DNA of 35,875 nucleotides from an uncultured Prochlorococcus sp. (GTDB taxonomy: Bacteria > Cyanobacteriota > Cyanobacteriia > PCC-6307 > Cyanobiaceae). The notes under the pieces are model-generated. The model was not told the DNA's origin. It was given only the letters and a program-made list of their open reading frames with translations, and did not search any database. This document shows, one piece after another, positions 28,829 to 35,875 of the stretch; within the stretch, counting starts at the first letter, position 1; each line of letters opens with the position of its first letter. The position numbers and the translations under genes are program-made. The DNA is taken from contig CACARV010000007.1 of the NCBI GenBank assembly GCA_902535025.1, forward strand, positions 1-35,875, in the 5' to 3' direction.

Positions 28829-28858
28829 TAATTTGTCCATTTCACTTATGGACAAATT
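28821..28858. repeat. TTTGTCCA repeat cluster near relic 4
   Basis: CTGTCCATA, ATTTGTCCAT (28831-28840) and the inverted ATGGACAAAT (28848-28857) lie just before the terminator copy and relic 4. A structurally equivalent cluster built on TTTGTTGGCT lies at 31046-31084. Confidence 0.6.
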
Positions 28859-28864
28859 TCCCAA

Positions 28865-28890
28865 TAAAAAAGCGAGTCTGGGTAACTCGC
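28865..28890 (-). terminator. Displaced tRNA-Pro terminator (with relic 4)
   Basis: GCGAGT/ACTCGC stem (28872-28877 with 28885-28890) followed on the minus strand by a T-run. The block AAGCGAGTCTGGGTAACTCG, then CTAGTATGACTTGG, is identical to that beside the intact tRNA. Confidence 0.85.
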
Positions 28891-28914
28891 TAGTATGACT
28901 TGGTTTTTAAATGG

Positions 28915-28967
28915 TCGGGGCGACAGGATTCGAACCTGCGACCTAGTGTTCCCATATCACTCCCTCG
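28915..28967 (-). repeat. tRNA-Pro 3' relic (relic 4)
   Basis: TCGGGGCGACAGGATTCGAA and CCTGCGACCTAGTG are identical to the intact gene. The anticodon arm (TTCCCATATCAC) is altered and the D-arm/acceptor half is missing. It is bounded by the displaced terminator on its left. The gap 28968-29273 contains TAACTAAGAGAGTGGAACGA (shared with 24.8 kb) and a doubtful 38-codon frame at 29136-29252. Confidence 0.85.
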
Positions 28968-29273
28968 TAAATATGAGATTAATCAATATTTCCCTAATAT
29001 AACTAGGGTTTAACTAAGAGAGTGGAACGAGTTTGATTATCAATATTGCGGTAACTATATAGTCGTATATAGTTTGTAAATAAGTTTAGCGCTCCCCTCT
29101 ATGACATAGTGCCCGATATTGGCTAGGTTGAACAAATGATACTTTTTGGGGAACTTTATCTAATGAATCGGTTTATAGCTTTTTATAATTATTTTTTAAA
29201 AGCATCTCCACATATGAAATATAGTAAGCCAGGGAATTTTGATATAAGTTAATTAGGTATATTTACTTGTTTA

Positions 29274-31001
29274 GTGAAAAAATATAATTTCTTGAAAGCT
29301 AGAAAGATTAAATTTAAGCTTAGTAATTTATTTACTCTTTCATTAGGGGTAGTTTTATTAATAGCAGAGCCAGTTAATAAAGTTTTTGCTAATCCTGTAA
29401 CAGTGACAGTAAATGGTACTTCCTATTCTGTTGGAGCTGTAAAATTTGACAGTTATAGCGACGATATTTCAGTTCTGCAATCTCAAGTTTGGTGGGGGGA
29501 TGAGGCGTTGGCTATAAGTTTTGCTGATGTAGTAAGAGCTAACCTTCCTCTTGAAGATGATAGTACTAATTTCGGACCCTTATTTGGTATTGCAAATCCA
29601 TCAGGGAGAGAATTAAACCTTGTTTTTTGGGGACCTGGATCAGTAAATACAAGTTTTGCATCAGGTAGTACATATCCTCCTTGGGATGTGAATTTTGAAT
29701 ATTACTACGCTTACTTAACTCAAACAGATGATGGAGATGCAACCTATTCAATTACAGGTCAAACCTATGCAGGAAAAACATTAACAGCTGGAGTTTCTTC
29801 AGATGATCCAGATGGGAATGGAACAGTTAGCTCTTATACTTGGCAGTCTTCCTCTGATGGAAGTAACTGGAGTAATATTAATGGCGCAACAAGTTCTTCT
29901 TTTACTGTTACTTCTTCAGAGGAAGGAAAACATATCAGAGTTATAGTTGAATATACAGATGGAGAAGGGACAAGTGAATCAGTTACGGCTTCATCAATAA
30001 CAATTAGTCAGCTTCATACTGAATGGGTGCAACCATATGCAGCGATGCAAAATCTTGGCTTAAAATCAATTCATAATAATAGAGATTTAGTTTTAGCAAA
30101 AGCAGGAAAATGCAATAACTATGGTTGGGTAATTGGAGATTCTGATTATTGCGCTTATACCAATGCCAATAATTCAATTTCTAATGTAGAAGGAGATAGC
30201 ACGAAGGGTTCTTACGAAACAACTTCTTTTAATTCCTCTCTAAATTTAGAGAAAACTATAAATGCAAAATGGAAAGCAGGAATTGCCTATGGTGTTGGAT
30301 CTTCTAATTTAAATGGTTATGATTTCTCAAATACAACAGCAAGTTTAAGTTCTACCAATACACATTATTCAATTTATGCAGTAAAGAAAGTAAGCGATAA
30401 ATTTACCCTAAAAGGGATTATTGGAGGATCTGACTTTGACTACAAAGGAGAAAGAAATTATTCAACTACATCAGCAACATCTTCTTACGATAGCGATGGA
30501 TATACAGCAGAAATAAATGGTAGTTGGGATATTAAAAAGACTATAAAAAATACGAAAACCCCAATCCGTTTACAACCATCTTTTGGGGTTGCATATGCAG
30601 CTCACACTCAAGATGGATTTAGTGAATCTGGCAGCGGAGATTTAATAACAATAGATCCTAATCAAGCAGAATCTCTACTATTTAAAACTGGAATTGCAGT
30701 AGACAAACAAATCCTTATGGAAGGAGGAAAATGGTTATTGGTCCCATCAATAGCACTTAATTATGATGTTGATGCTTATGCTTATTCTGGTCATAGAGGA
30801 CTAAAAGGATCTTTAACAGAAAGTAGTACAGCGTCTACAAGAGTATCTGCAAAGAACATGGGAGAACAAACTGGTTCTGTAAAAGTGGGAGCAGATTTTG
30901 TAGTAACAAAAGATTTAATGTTTAATTTAAATGCAAAATATGGCTTGGCAGATGGAGGAGATGAGCAGTCCTATGGCGGCGGTTTCAGATTCGTATTCTA
31001 A
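29274..31001 (+). CDS. Outer-membrane beta-barrel (autotransporter-like) protein with Ig-like domain
   Basis: The 575-residue protein starts with GTG and a long signal peptide (to about residue 39, KVFA). Residues about 155-243 form an Ig-like module (DPDGNGTVSSYTWQSSSDGS, WSNINGATSSSFTV, GKHIRVIVEYTDGEGTSESV). The last 300 residues are amphipathic strands typical of an autotransporter barrel, ending YGLADGGDEQ, then YGGGFRFVF with terminal Phe. The short N-terminal passenger would be surface-exposed, and phage or grazer contact is a plausible inferred role. It lies alone between relic 4 and the intact tRNA-Pro, so it is probably the youngest cargo. Confidence 0.75.
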   Translation: MKKYNFLKARKIKFKLSNLFTLSLGVVLLIAEPVNKVFANPVTVTVNGTSYSVGAVKFDSYSDDISVLQSQVWWGDEALAISFADVVRANLPLEDDSTNFGPLFGIANPSGRELNLVFWGPGSVNTSFASGSTYPPWDVNFEYYYAYLTQTDDGDATYSITGQTYAGKTLTAGVSSDDPDGNGTVSSYTWQSSSDGSNWSNINGATSSSFTVTSSEEGKHIRVIVEYTDGEGTSESVTASSITISQLHTEWVQPYAAMQNLGLKSIHNNRDLVLAKAGKCNNYGWVIGDSDYCAYTNANNSISNVEGDSTKGSYETTSFNSSLNLEKTINAKWKAGIAYGVGSSNLNGYDFSNTTASLSSTNTHYSIYAVKKVSDKFTLKGIIGGSDFDYKGERNYSTTSATSSYDSDGYTAEINGSWDIKKTIKNTKTPIRLQPSFGVAYAAHTQDGFSESGSGDLITIDPNQAESLLFKTGIAVDKQILMEGGKWLLVPSIALNYDVDAYAYSGHRGLKGSLTESSTASTRVSAKNMGEQTGSVKVGADFVVTKDLMFNLNAKYGLADGGDEQSYGGGFRFVF

Positions 31002-31045
31002 AAAAAATGATCCGCAATATCCTGCATGATTCTGAAAACTACTTA

Positions 31046-31084
31046 TTTGTTGGCTATTTGTTGGCTGCTATGAGCCAACAAGTA
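31046..31084. repeat. TTTGTTGGCT repeat cluster before tRNA-Pro
   Basis: TTTGTTGGCT (31046-31055), the same again (31057-31066) and the inverted AGCCAACAA (31073-31081). The layout and position equal those of the TTTGTCCA cluster at 28821-28858 but the sequence differs. Confidence 0.65.
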
Positions 31085-31090
31085 AATGTA

Positions 31091-31117
31091 ATAAAAAAGC
31101 GAGTCTGGGTAACTCGC
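31091..31117 (-). terminator. Terminator of tRNA-Pro
   Basis: Minus strand: GCGAGT (31112-31117), loop, ACTCGC (31099-31104), then TTTTTTAT, 25 bases after the tRNA 3' end. Confidence 0.85.
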
Positions 31118-31141
31118 TAGTATGACTTGGATTTGATTGAG

Positions 31142-31215
31142 TCGGGGCGACAGGATTCGAACCTGCGACCTAGTGCTCCCAAAGCACCCGCGCTACCAAG
31201 CTGCGCCACGCCCCG
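31142..31215 (-). tRNA. tRNA-Pro (UGG)
   Basis: The minus strand folds into a full cloverleaf of 74 nt: acceptor CGGGGCG/CGCCCCG with discriminator A, D-loop AGCTTGGTAG, anticodon loop CTTTGGGAG with UGG, and T-arm GCAGG-TTCGAAT-CCTGT. It is the only complete copy of the sequence repeated as relics 1-4 to its left, and is probably the integration site. Confidence 0.95.
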
Positions 31216-31396
31216 CTCATAAGATACTAGTTCATAATAAGTATCAATAAAAGACTTATTTTGTAAATATTTTATAAGATAAACTTTTTTGACTCAAAAA
31301 GGCTTCTTGGTTACTTTTTTCAACAGAATTAATATTAATATTAGTGAAACCTAAAACTAAGCATAATTTTTTGAAATCATACTGTTTAATTTATTT

Positions 31397-31909
31397 ATGA
31401 AAAAACTAGAAGCATTGATATCTACATATAGTGATTTCCCAAAAAAGGGAATAGATTTTAAAGATGTTCTTGGAATAATTCAAAATCCTGAAATTTTTCG
31501 AGAATTAATATCAGAAATGTCTTCAAGTGAAATTGTAAAAAACGCTGAAGCAATAATCTCAATAGATGCTAGAGGTTTTATTTTTGGTTCAGCAATTGCC
31601 TTGCATACTTCGATGCCTATGATAGTTGCTAGAAAACCTGGAAAGCTGCCTGGCAAAATTATTGAACAAAAATATAATTTAGAGTATGGAGAAAATTCAC
31701 TATCAATTCAAAAAAGTGCTTTAGCAAAATTCAATTCATTCGTAATTGTTGATGATCTTCTTGCTACAGGTGGCACTGTTGAATGTGTTTCAAACTTACT
31801 TAGTGGTAATGGTAAGGAAATAAAGGGGTTGTTAACTGTTGTTGAGTTGAGTTATTTAAAAGGAAAAGCAAGATTTAATTTCCCTGTTAAGTCAATTATT
31901 TCATTCTAA
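31397..31909 (+). CDS. apt: Adenine phosphoribosyltransferase
   Basis: The 170-residue protein starts with the KKGIDFKDV region, then SIDARGFIFGSAIA, ARKPGKLPGKIIEQKYNLEY and the PRPP-binding loop FVIVDDLLATGGTVE (115-129). These are the standard Apt motifs for salvage of adenine to AMP with PRPP. Length is normal. It lies alone and marks the start of the core genome to the right of the tRNA-Pro hotspot. Confidence 0.95.
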   Translation: MKKLEALISTYSDFPKKGIDFKDVLGIIQNPEIFRELISEMSSSEIVKNAEAIISIDARGFIFGSAIALHTSMPMIVARKPGKLPGKIIEQKYNLEYGENSLSIQKSALAKFNSFVIVDDLLATGGTVECVSNLLSGNGKEIKGLLTVVELSYLKGKARFNFPVKSIISF

Positions 31910-31994
31910 ATTCGCTTTAAAAGTATAATTATATATTTAATTAATTGATATCCAATGACTTAAATAAGTTAGAAAAAGAAAATTATTTAAATTT

Positions 31995-32099
31995 TCAAAC
32001 TATTCCAAGTGAACCTGCAGTGAAGCCCACTGCTACAAAAAATGCAAACTCTAGAAGATCCCTAGGTAGGGAGTTAATTATTAAATTGAATTGAGTCAT
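31995..32099 (-). CDS. 34-aa single-helix membrane peptide
   Basis: MTQFNLIINSLPRDLLEFAF, then FVAVGFTAGSLGIV: a short polar start and one Gly/Ala-rich helix. Conserved-looking, and convergent with apt. I recall similar short ORFs at this position in related genomes, without a function. The stretch 32100-32290 has nothing assigned. Confidence 0.5.
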   Translation of the reverse strand: MTQFNLIINSLPRDLLEFAFFVAVGFTAGSLGIV

Positions 32100-32290
32100 T
32101 TAACCTTGTGCTCCTCAGGTGTATAAATTTGTTTGAATATAACCAAAAATTTTTTTGGGTGAGTTGAATACTAATAATTTTTTCTTTTTTCTAAAGATTT
32201 TAGTTTTACTCTATATAACTTGTTTATAAGTTTAGATTTTTTTGTTAATCGAAAATTAAAGTGCTATATTTTTAAGAACCTCTGATGGTT

Positions 32291-32464
32291 ATGGATTATT
32301 TAAAAAAATCTTTAAAAAAACTTGATCTAAAAAAAGATTATGAGGAGATAGACACAAGATTAGCCTCTGGTTGGTTCGTTGAACCTTTAGGTAATAACAA
32401 GAAGAAAAAATATAAAACAAGTGAGGTAACTTTTAAGATTTCAAAGAAATCAACTGCTAATTAA
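32291..32464 (+). CDS. Hypothetical 57-aa basic protein
   Basis: The start at ATG 32291 (MDYLKKSLKKLDLKKDYEEI) is favoured over ATG 32285 two codons earlier. It continues RLASGWFVEPLGNNKKKKYK and ends TFKISKKSTAN. It is Lys-rich and soluble. No family is recognised. It precedes the porin by 161 bases. Confidence 0.55.
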   Translation: MDYLKKSLKKLDLKKDYEEIDTRLASGWFVEPLGNNKKKKYKTSEVTFKISKKSTAN

Positions 32465-32625
32465 CTAATTTTTTATAAATTTAAGTTTTTCAGATCAATA
32501 ATAAAATCTAAAAGTGTTAATTTATAAACTGGCACAAGGTTTAAGTTTTGTAGTCGTTGATACTTGAATTCGTGTGCGGATATACATTATCATGAGGTGT
32601 CCTTTAAATTCGTGTGAGGAATTTT

Positions 32626-33927
32626 ATGAAGCTTTTTAAAAGCTTGCTTGTAGCTCCAGCGTCTTTAGGCTTATTAGCCCCTCTGACAGCTACAGCGAAC
32701 GAAGTTACTATTAATGACTTCAACCCTGCAGAAGAAATTGCAGTAACAAATAGCCGTGTAGACGGTCTTGAAGCTAGGCTCAACGATGTTGAAGCTGGTA
32801 GTTTTTCTGAAACAACAACTGCATCATTTGGTTCTACTTTCTACGTAGGTTCTGTTGATGCTGGTGTAGATTTAGGAGTTACTACATTCACATATGACTT
32901 TGGTATCGACTTAAACACATCATTTACTGGTGAAGATTCACTTGATGTAGCAATTATCGGTGGTAACGCTGATGGAGATGTCACTTCAGGTGCTGTTGAT
33001 AACTACATGGGTGGTGATGGTACAGGTGATGTACTAACACTTGACGGCATTGCTTACACTTTCCCAGTTGGTGGCATTACAGTTACTGCTGGAGACGGTG
33101 TTGGTGTTGATGATCTTAACGTTGGTGCTTGTGCATACAGTGCATTTACAGACCTATTAGGTGATTGTGGTACATCAAACGTTGGTGGACAAGCTGATTC
33201 AGCTGTAGCTGCATCATATGATTTCGGTAATGGATTCACTGTTGCTGCTGGTATTGGTGGTGGTGGTTTCTCTGACGTAGTTACTACTGAAGACTTAACT
33301 GTTGCTGACATTACTTCTGCTGATATCCTTAATCTTGTTGAACTTAATGGTACTGGTGTAGATGCTGTTCTTCGTGCTGCAACAAACGGTACAGCTGTTG
33401 GTGCTGAAGAAGAGTTTGCTGGAGCAGTAGCTGGCGCTACAACTGGAGAAACTGTTAACGTTGGACCTCTAGCTGCAACTACAACTACTGGTGGTGATCC
33501 TCTAGGTTTTATCTCTGATCAAGATCCAAGTACTGTTGGTCTAGAACTTGCATATACAGCTGATACATTCGGTGTATCATTTGCTTACACTGATGATGAT
33601 GCTGCTGGTACAGAAGCTACTTACTACAGTTTCCAAGCTGCATACACTCCTGACGCACCTTATTCTGTAAGTGCTGGAATGGAATATGATGATGATGATA
33701 ATTCTAGTTACTTTGTTGGTGTAACAACAGAAGCTGGAGTTGGAAGTCTAAGTGCTGGTTTATCAACACAAGCTTTAGCTTCAGATCATGCAGACAACTT
33801 ACAGTATGAATTATCTTATTCATACCCAGTAAATGATGGTATGACTATCACACCTGGAGCATTCATCGCTGAAAGCGCAGCTGATGATGAATTCGGAGTT
33901 GTTGTAACAACAAGCTTTAGTTTCTAA
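32626..33927 (+). CDS. Outer-membrane porin
   Basis: The start at ATG 32626 (MKLFKSLLVAPASLGLLAPL) with GAGG nine bases upstream gives a signal peptide ending TATA. The in-frame GTG 32614 is rejected. A short coiled coil follows (SRVDGLEARLNDVEAG, about 42-57), then a Gly/Asp-rich amphipathic-strand barrel ending VVVTTSFSF with terminal Phe. This matches the abundant Prochlorococcus porins that lack a full S-layer-homology domain. Codon use and GC are higher than in neighbours, as expected for a strongly expressed protein. A repeated ATTCGTGTG-x-GGA occurs before the start. Confidence 0.85.
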   Translation: MKLFKSLLVAPASLGLLAPLTATANEVTINDFNPAEEIAVTNSRVDGLEARLNDVEAGSFSETTTASFGSTFYVGSVDAGVDLGVTTFTYDFGIDLNTSFTGEDSLDVAIIGGNADGDVTSGAVDNYMGGDGTGDVLTLDGIAYTFPVGGITVTAGDGVGVDDLNVGACAYSAFTDLLGDCGTSNVGGQADSAVAASYDFGNGFTVAAGIGGGGFSDVVTTEDLTVADITSADILNLVELNGTGVDAVLRAATNGTAVGAEEEFAGAVAGATTGETVNVGPLAATTTTGGDPLGFISDQDPSTVGLELAYTADTFGVSFAYTDDDAAGTEATYYSFQAAYTPDAPYSVSAGMEYDDDDNSSYFVGVTTEAGVGSLSAGLSTQALASDHADNLQYELSYSYPVNDGMTITPGAFIAESAADDEFGVVVTTSFSF

Positions 33928-33965
33928 GTTTATCTAAATTATTTAAATAAACTTTTTAATTTAGA

Positions 33966-34000
33966 AAAGAGACCTGCTTAGGGCAGGTCTCTTTTTTTTT
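33966..34000 (+). terminator. Strong terminator of the porin gene
   Basis: AAAGAGACCTGC, loop TTAGG, GCAGGTCTCTTT and a run of T. It is a perfect 12-base-pair stem. Confidence 0.95.
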
Positions 34001-34057
34001 AAGCATTAATAAGTTTCAAATTTTGAGTTAAATTTATAATATAATTATTGGATTTTA

Positions 34058-34201
34058 ATGGCACCAATATTTAGATGTCTAATTTGTAGAAATGACATTG
34101 AGAGATCAACAAAGACTTTTTGGGCAAAAAAGGGTCATCTATTATGTTCAAGATGTCTTGATGATATTGAAAAAAAACAAAAAAAAACTTTGATTAACTA
34201 A
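34058..34201 (+). CDS. 47-aa zinc-finger-type mini-protein
   Basis: MAPIFRCLICRNDIERSTKT, then FWAKKGHLLCSRCLDDIEKK: two CxxC pairs (Cys7/Cys10, Cys30/Cys33) about 20 residues apart, the layout of a zinc ribbon, with a Lys-rich end. Function is unknown. Confidence 0.65.
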   Translation: MAPIFRCLICRNDIERSTKTFWAKKGHLLCSRCLDDIEKKQKKTLIN

Positions 34202-34238
34202 AATCAAAGTTTAAGATAATTTGCAATAGTTGTTAGGC

Positions 34239-34346
34239 TTAAAACCAACCAGGAATAATTTGACCTGTTGTTACGTATGCACCAACTGCTGCTACGAAAC
34301 CTAGCATTGCTGCCCAGCCGTTAAAACGTTCTGCTTCAGGAGTCAT
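34239..34346 (-). CDS. hli: High-light-inducible protein, short form
   Basis: The 35 residues MTPEAERFNGWAAMLGFVAA, then VGAYVTTGQIIPGWF: ERFNGWAAMLGF is the Hli core (Glu, Asn, Gly-x-Ala) with GQ-I-I-P-G at the end. W replaces the usual Arg/Lys after N-G, a known short-Hli variant. It binds chlorophyll in the thylakoid and is light-stress related. Confidence 0.92.
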   Translation of the reverse strand: MTPEAERFNGWAAMLGFVAAVGAYVTTGQIIPGWF

Positions 34347-34493
34347 GATTAAAAGAATTGAATTTATATGTATAATTGTAACAGCTAATATGAAGGTTTG
34401 TAAAGTATTTGGTTAATTATTTCCAAAGATCCAAAAATTACTATTTAATTGGTGATTAAATTGACATAATTGTCACAGTTATGTGAATTAAAA

Positions 34494-34808
34494 TTAATTT
34501 ATTTCCCAAATATCTTTGCAATCATTCAATTCAACAATCTCCTCGTTTGTTAGAGCAGGCATTATGTCAAATGTAATGCTGTAATTTTTTCTCCACATAT
34601 TTAAAATACTGTAAATTATAGATACATTCTGCGCCTTGCATATAATAATTCCAGTTCCATTATGAGGGATATGGGCTATGTATTTTAATTCAAAACCATC
34701 AATGTATTGCTCTAATTTATTATTTTTAAAATTCTCGCAAAATTCATTTGTTGCAAACAATTGATCTTCAGAATTTTCAAATGACCAATCAATAACGTAT
34801 AACTGCAT
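34494..34808 (-). CDS. DUF3303-like protein
   Basis: The start at ATG 34808 (MQLYVIDWSFENSEDQLFAT) is preferred to the one two codons earlier. It continues YIDGFELKYIAHIPHNGTGI, CKAQNVSIIYSILNMWRKNY and TFDIMPALTNEEIVELN. The late I-x-P-A/V-L-T-N/D-E-E strand and overall length match the DUF3303 proteins at 15.6-17.3 kb. It lies outside that cluster and has no TTGACA box. Function is unknown. Confidence 0.65.
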   Translation of the reverse strand: MQLYVIDWSFENSEDQLFATNEFCENFKNNKLEQYIDGFELKYIAHIPHNGTGIIICKAQNVSIIYSILNMWRKNYSITFDIMPALTNEEIVELNDCKDIWEIN

Positions 34809-34893
34809 GATCAAATAATGTTTTTAAAAACTTGAAAGCTTGGATCTATTTTTATGAACCAATTTCTTAAGAATGAACTCAATTTATGTAATA

Positions 34894-34965
34894 TGGGTCG
34901 CCTGAGATTCGAACTCAGGACCAGCCGGTTAAAAGCCGGATGCTCTACCGCTGAGCTAGCGACCC
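34894..34965 (-). tRNA. tRNA-Lys (UUU)
   Basis: Complete 72-nt cloverleaf on the minus strand: GGGTCGC/GCGACCC acceptor with discriminator A, D-arm GCTC-AGCGGTAG-AGC, anticodon loop CTTTTAA with UUU, T-arm CTGAG-TTCGAAT-CTCAG. Confidence 0.95.
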
Positions 34966-35141
34966 ATTTTGTAAAATTGAGTACATATGAAATTATCCCT
35001 TTTTAAGGTGAAAAAAACAACTTAATATCTAAAGTTGAACAATAGAAATACAATTCTTAACTTATGAAATAAAAAATTAAAATTTCTCTCTATATTTACA
35101 GTTCAAAGGTAAGATATTTAGTAATTAACAGAATTTCTAAA

Positions 35142-35258
35142 ATGCTCAGAACAATCGTAGTTTTCGCACCAATTATTGCAGCTTTAGCATGGGTTATATT
35201 CAATATACAAAAACCAGCAAGAGAGCAATTTAATAGAGACTTTTTAGGAAAGGATTAA
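35142..35258 (+). CDS. psbY: Photosystem II protein PsbY
   Basis: The 38 residues [20 protein letters not shown], then [18 protein letters not shown]: one helix followed by N-I-x-K-P-A-x-E-Q-x-N-R, the PsbY signature. PsbY is a peripheral PSII subunit next to cytochrome b559. It lies five bases before the trmFO start on the same strand. Confidence 0.85.
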
Positions 35259-35263
35259 TCCAT

Positions 35264-35875
35264 TTGTTAGAGAAAGAGGTAATAGTAATTGGAGCAGGTC
35301 TTGCAGGTTCTGAAGCTGCATGGCAGGTTGCAAACTCTGGCGTGAGAGTTAAATTAGTTGAAATGAGACCGTTTAAATCAACTCCAGCACATCATACGGG
35401 TGAATTTGGAGAATTGGTTTGTAGTAATAGTTTTGGTGCTTTAAGCCCTGATAGAGCTGCAGGGTTATTGCAAAAAGAACTCAGATTCTTTAATTCATTA
35501 ATAGTTCAAACTGCAGATAAATTTGCTGTACCAGCTGGAGGTGCTTTAGCCGTCGATAGATCTAAATTTAGTAAAGTTTTAACTGAATCTTTATCTAATC
35601 ATCCTTTAATTGAGATTAAGAGATTTGAACAATTGGATCTCCCAAGCAAAGAAAATATAACTATCCTCGCAACTGGTCCATTAACTGCAGATGAATTGGC
35701 CAGTAAAATTAAAAATTTTACTGGTATTGATTCATGTCATTTTTTTGATGCTGCTAGTCCAATAATTTATGGTGACTCTGTAGATAAAGAGATCGTCTTT
35801 AAAGCTAGTAGATACGACAAAGGAGATCCAGCATATCTTAATTGCCCGATGGATAAAAATAATTATATCCATTTC
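35264..35875 (+). CDS. trmFO: tRNA m5U54 methyltransferase TrmFO, N-terminal part (3' truncated by window)
   Basis: The frame opens with the FAD-binding [18 protein letters not shown], then [40 protein letters not shown] and [17 protein letters not shown], the TrmFO (Gid) sequence. It uses folate and FAD to make m5U at position 54 of tRNA. The likely start is TTG 35264 (no ATG is in place); it runs off the window end. About 204 of about 470 residues are visible. Confidence 0.93.
   Translation, partial: MLEKEVIVIGAGLAGSEAAWQVANSGVRVKLVEMRPFKSTPAHHTGEFGELVCSNSFGALSPDRAAGLLQKELRFFNSLIVQTADKFAVPAGGALAVDRSKFSKVLTESLSNHPLIEIKRFEQLDLPSKENITILATGPLTADELASKIKNFTGIDSCHFFDAASPIIYGDSVDKEIVFKASRYDKGDPAYLNCPMDKNNYIHF

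Noticed and set aside
24700-31250. Intact integrase or insertion sequence at the tRNA-Pro locus
   Set aside because: No reading frame with recombinase or transposase motifs, and no terminal inverted repeats of an IS, were found in this stretch.
33054-33311. 85-codon minus-strand frame
   Set aside because: Antisense shadow of the porin, produced by its biased codon use.

Overview
The window is very AT-rich, densely packed with small genes, and carries photosystem, high-light-inducible (Hli) and cyanobacterial DUF genes. Together with RmuC, TrmFO, RluF, Apt, PstS, the porin and the tRNA-Lys/tRNA-Pro genes, this points to a marine Prochlorococcus, most likely a high-light-adapted clade. That assignment rests on recognised protein families and base composition; no search was run.

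Layout. 1-755 is the 3' end of rmuC. 0.8-3.7 kb holds a 2OG-Fe(II) oxygenase, DUF1651, a Cys-rich mini-protein, an SRAP (YedK/HMCES) protein and a twin-CX3C mini-protein. 4.0-7.2 kb has two tandemly duplicated TPR genes, only one of which carries an esterase-like domain, followed by a PKHD-type hydroxylase. 7.4-14.3 kb is a gene-poor flexible region of tiny ORFs, paralogue pairs and visibly decayed genes, plus a VKOR-type thioredoxin, DUF3721, a PepSY-like membrane protein and an Hli. 14.4-17.4 kb clusters small proteins that look like ferredoxin-like/dimeric alpha-beta barrel folds (DUF3303, DUF3764 and relatives), an NTF2-like protein and a broken cupin. 17.4-20.7 kb has more small genes, a PsbF-like protein lacking the heme-ligand His, and two tandem small-RNA candidates with related 5' hairpins and strong terminators. 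21.0-24.6 kb carries rluF, a PsbN-like protein, two abutting hli genes (one frameshifted at an A11 run) and a second copy of a two-gene module (families A and B).

From 24.7 to 31.2 kb the window looks like an integration hotspot at tRNA-Pro(UGG). The intact tRNA lies at 31142-31215 on the minus strand. To its left are four partial copies of the tRNA 3' part (about 28.9, 27.35, 25.95 and 24.73 kb). Two of these still carry the tRNA's own terminator. Each interval between copies holds a separate cargo: an outer-membrane barrel protein, pstS, small genes with an A-family member, and a polytopic membrane protein. No integrase is intact. This resembles stacked remnants of tRNA-targeting elements such as the tycheposons reported in Prochlorococcus. 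31.4-35.9 kb is ordinary core genome: apt, porin, hli, tRNA-Lys, psbY and the start of trmFO.

The most novel-looking signal is a shared upstream element. A 13-base box, TTGACAGTCGATC, lies directly against a TAnnAT -10-like hexamer. In ten of twelve occurrences a start codon (in two of these, that of a pseudogene or a tiny ORF) follows 21-30 bases later, usually after a T-run ending ...TTTTTTTATG and without a Shine-Dalgarno. Several leaders also form a small hairpin ending in the T-run. This suggests a coordinately controlled set of small flexible-genome genes. Many frameshifts fall in homopolymers, so assembly or sequencing error must be excluded for those. Pseudogenes with several in-frame stops are harder to explain that way.
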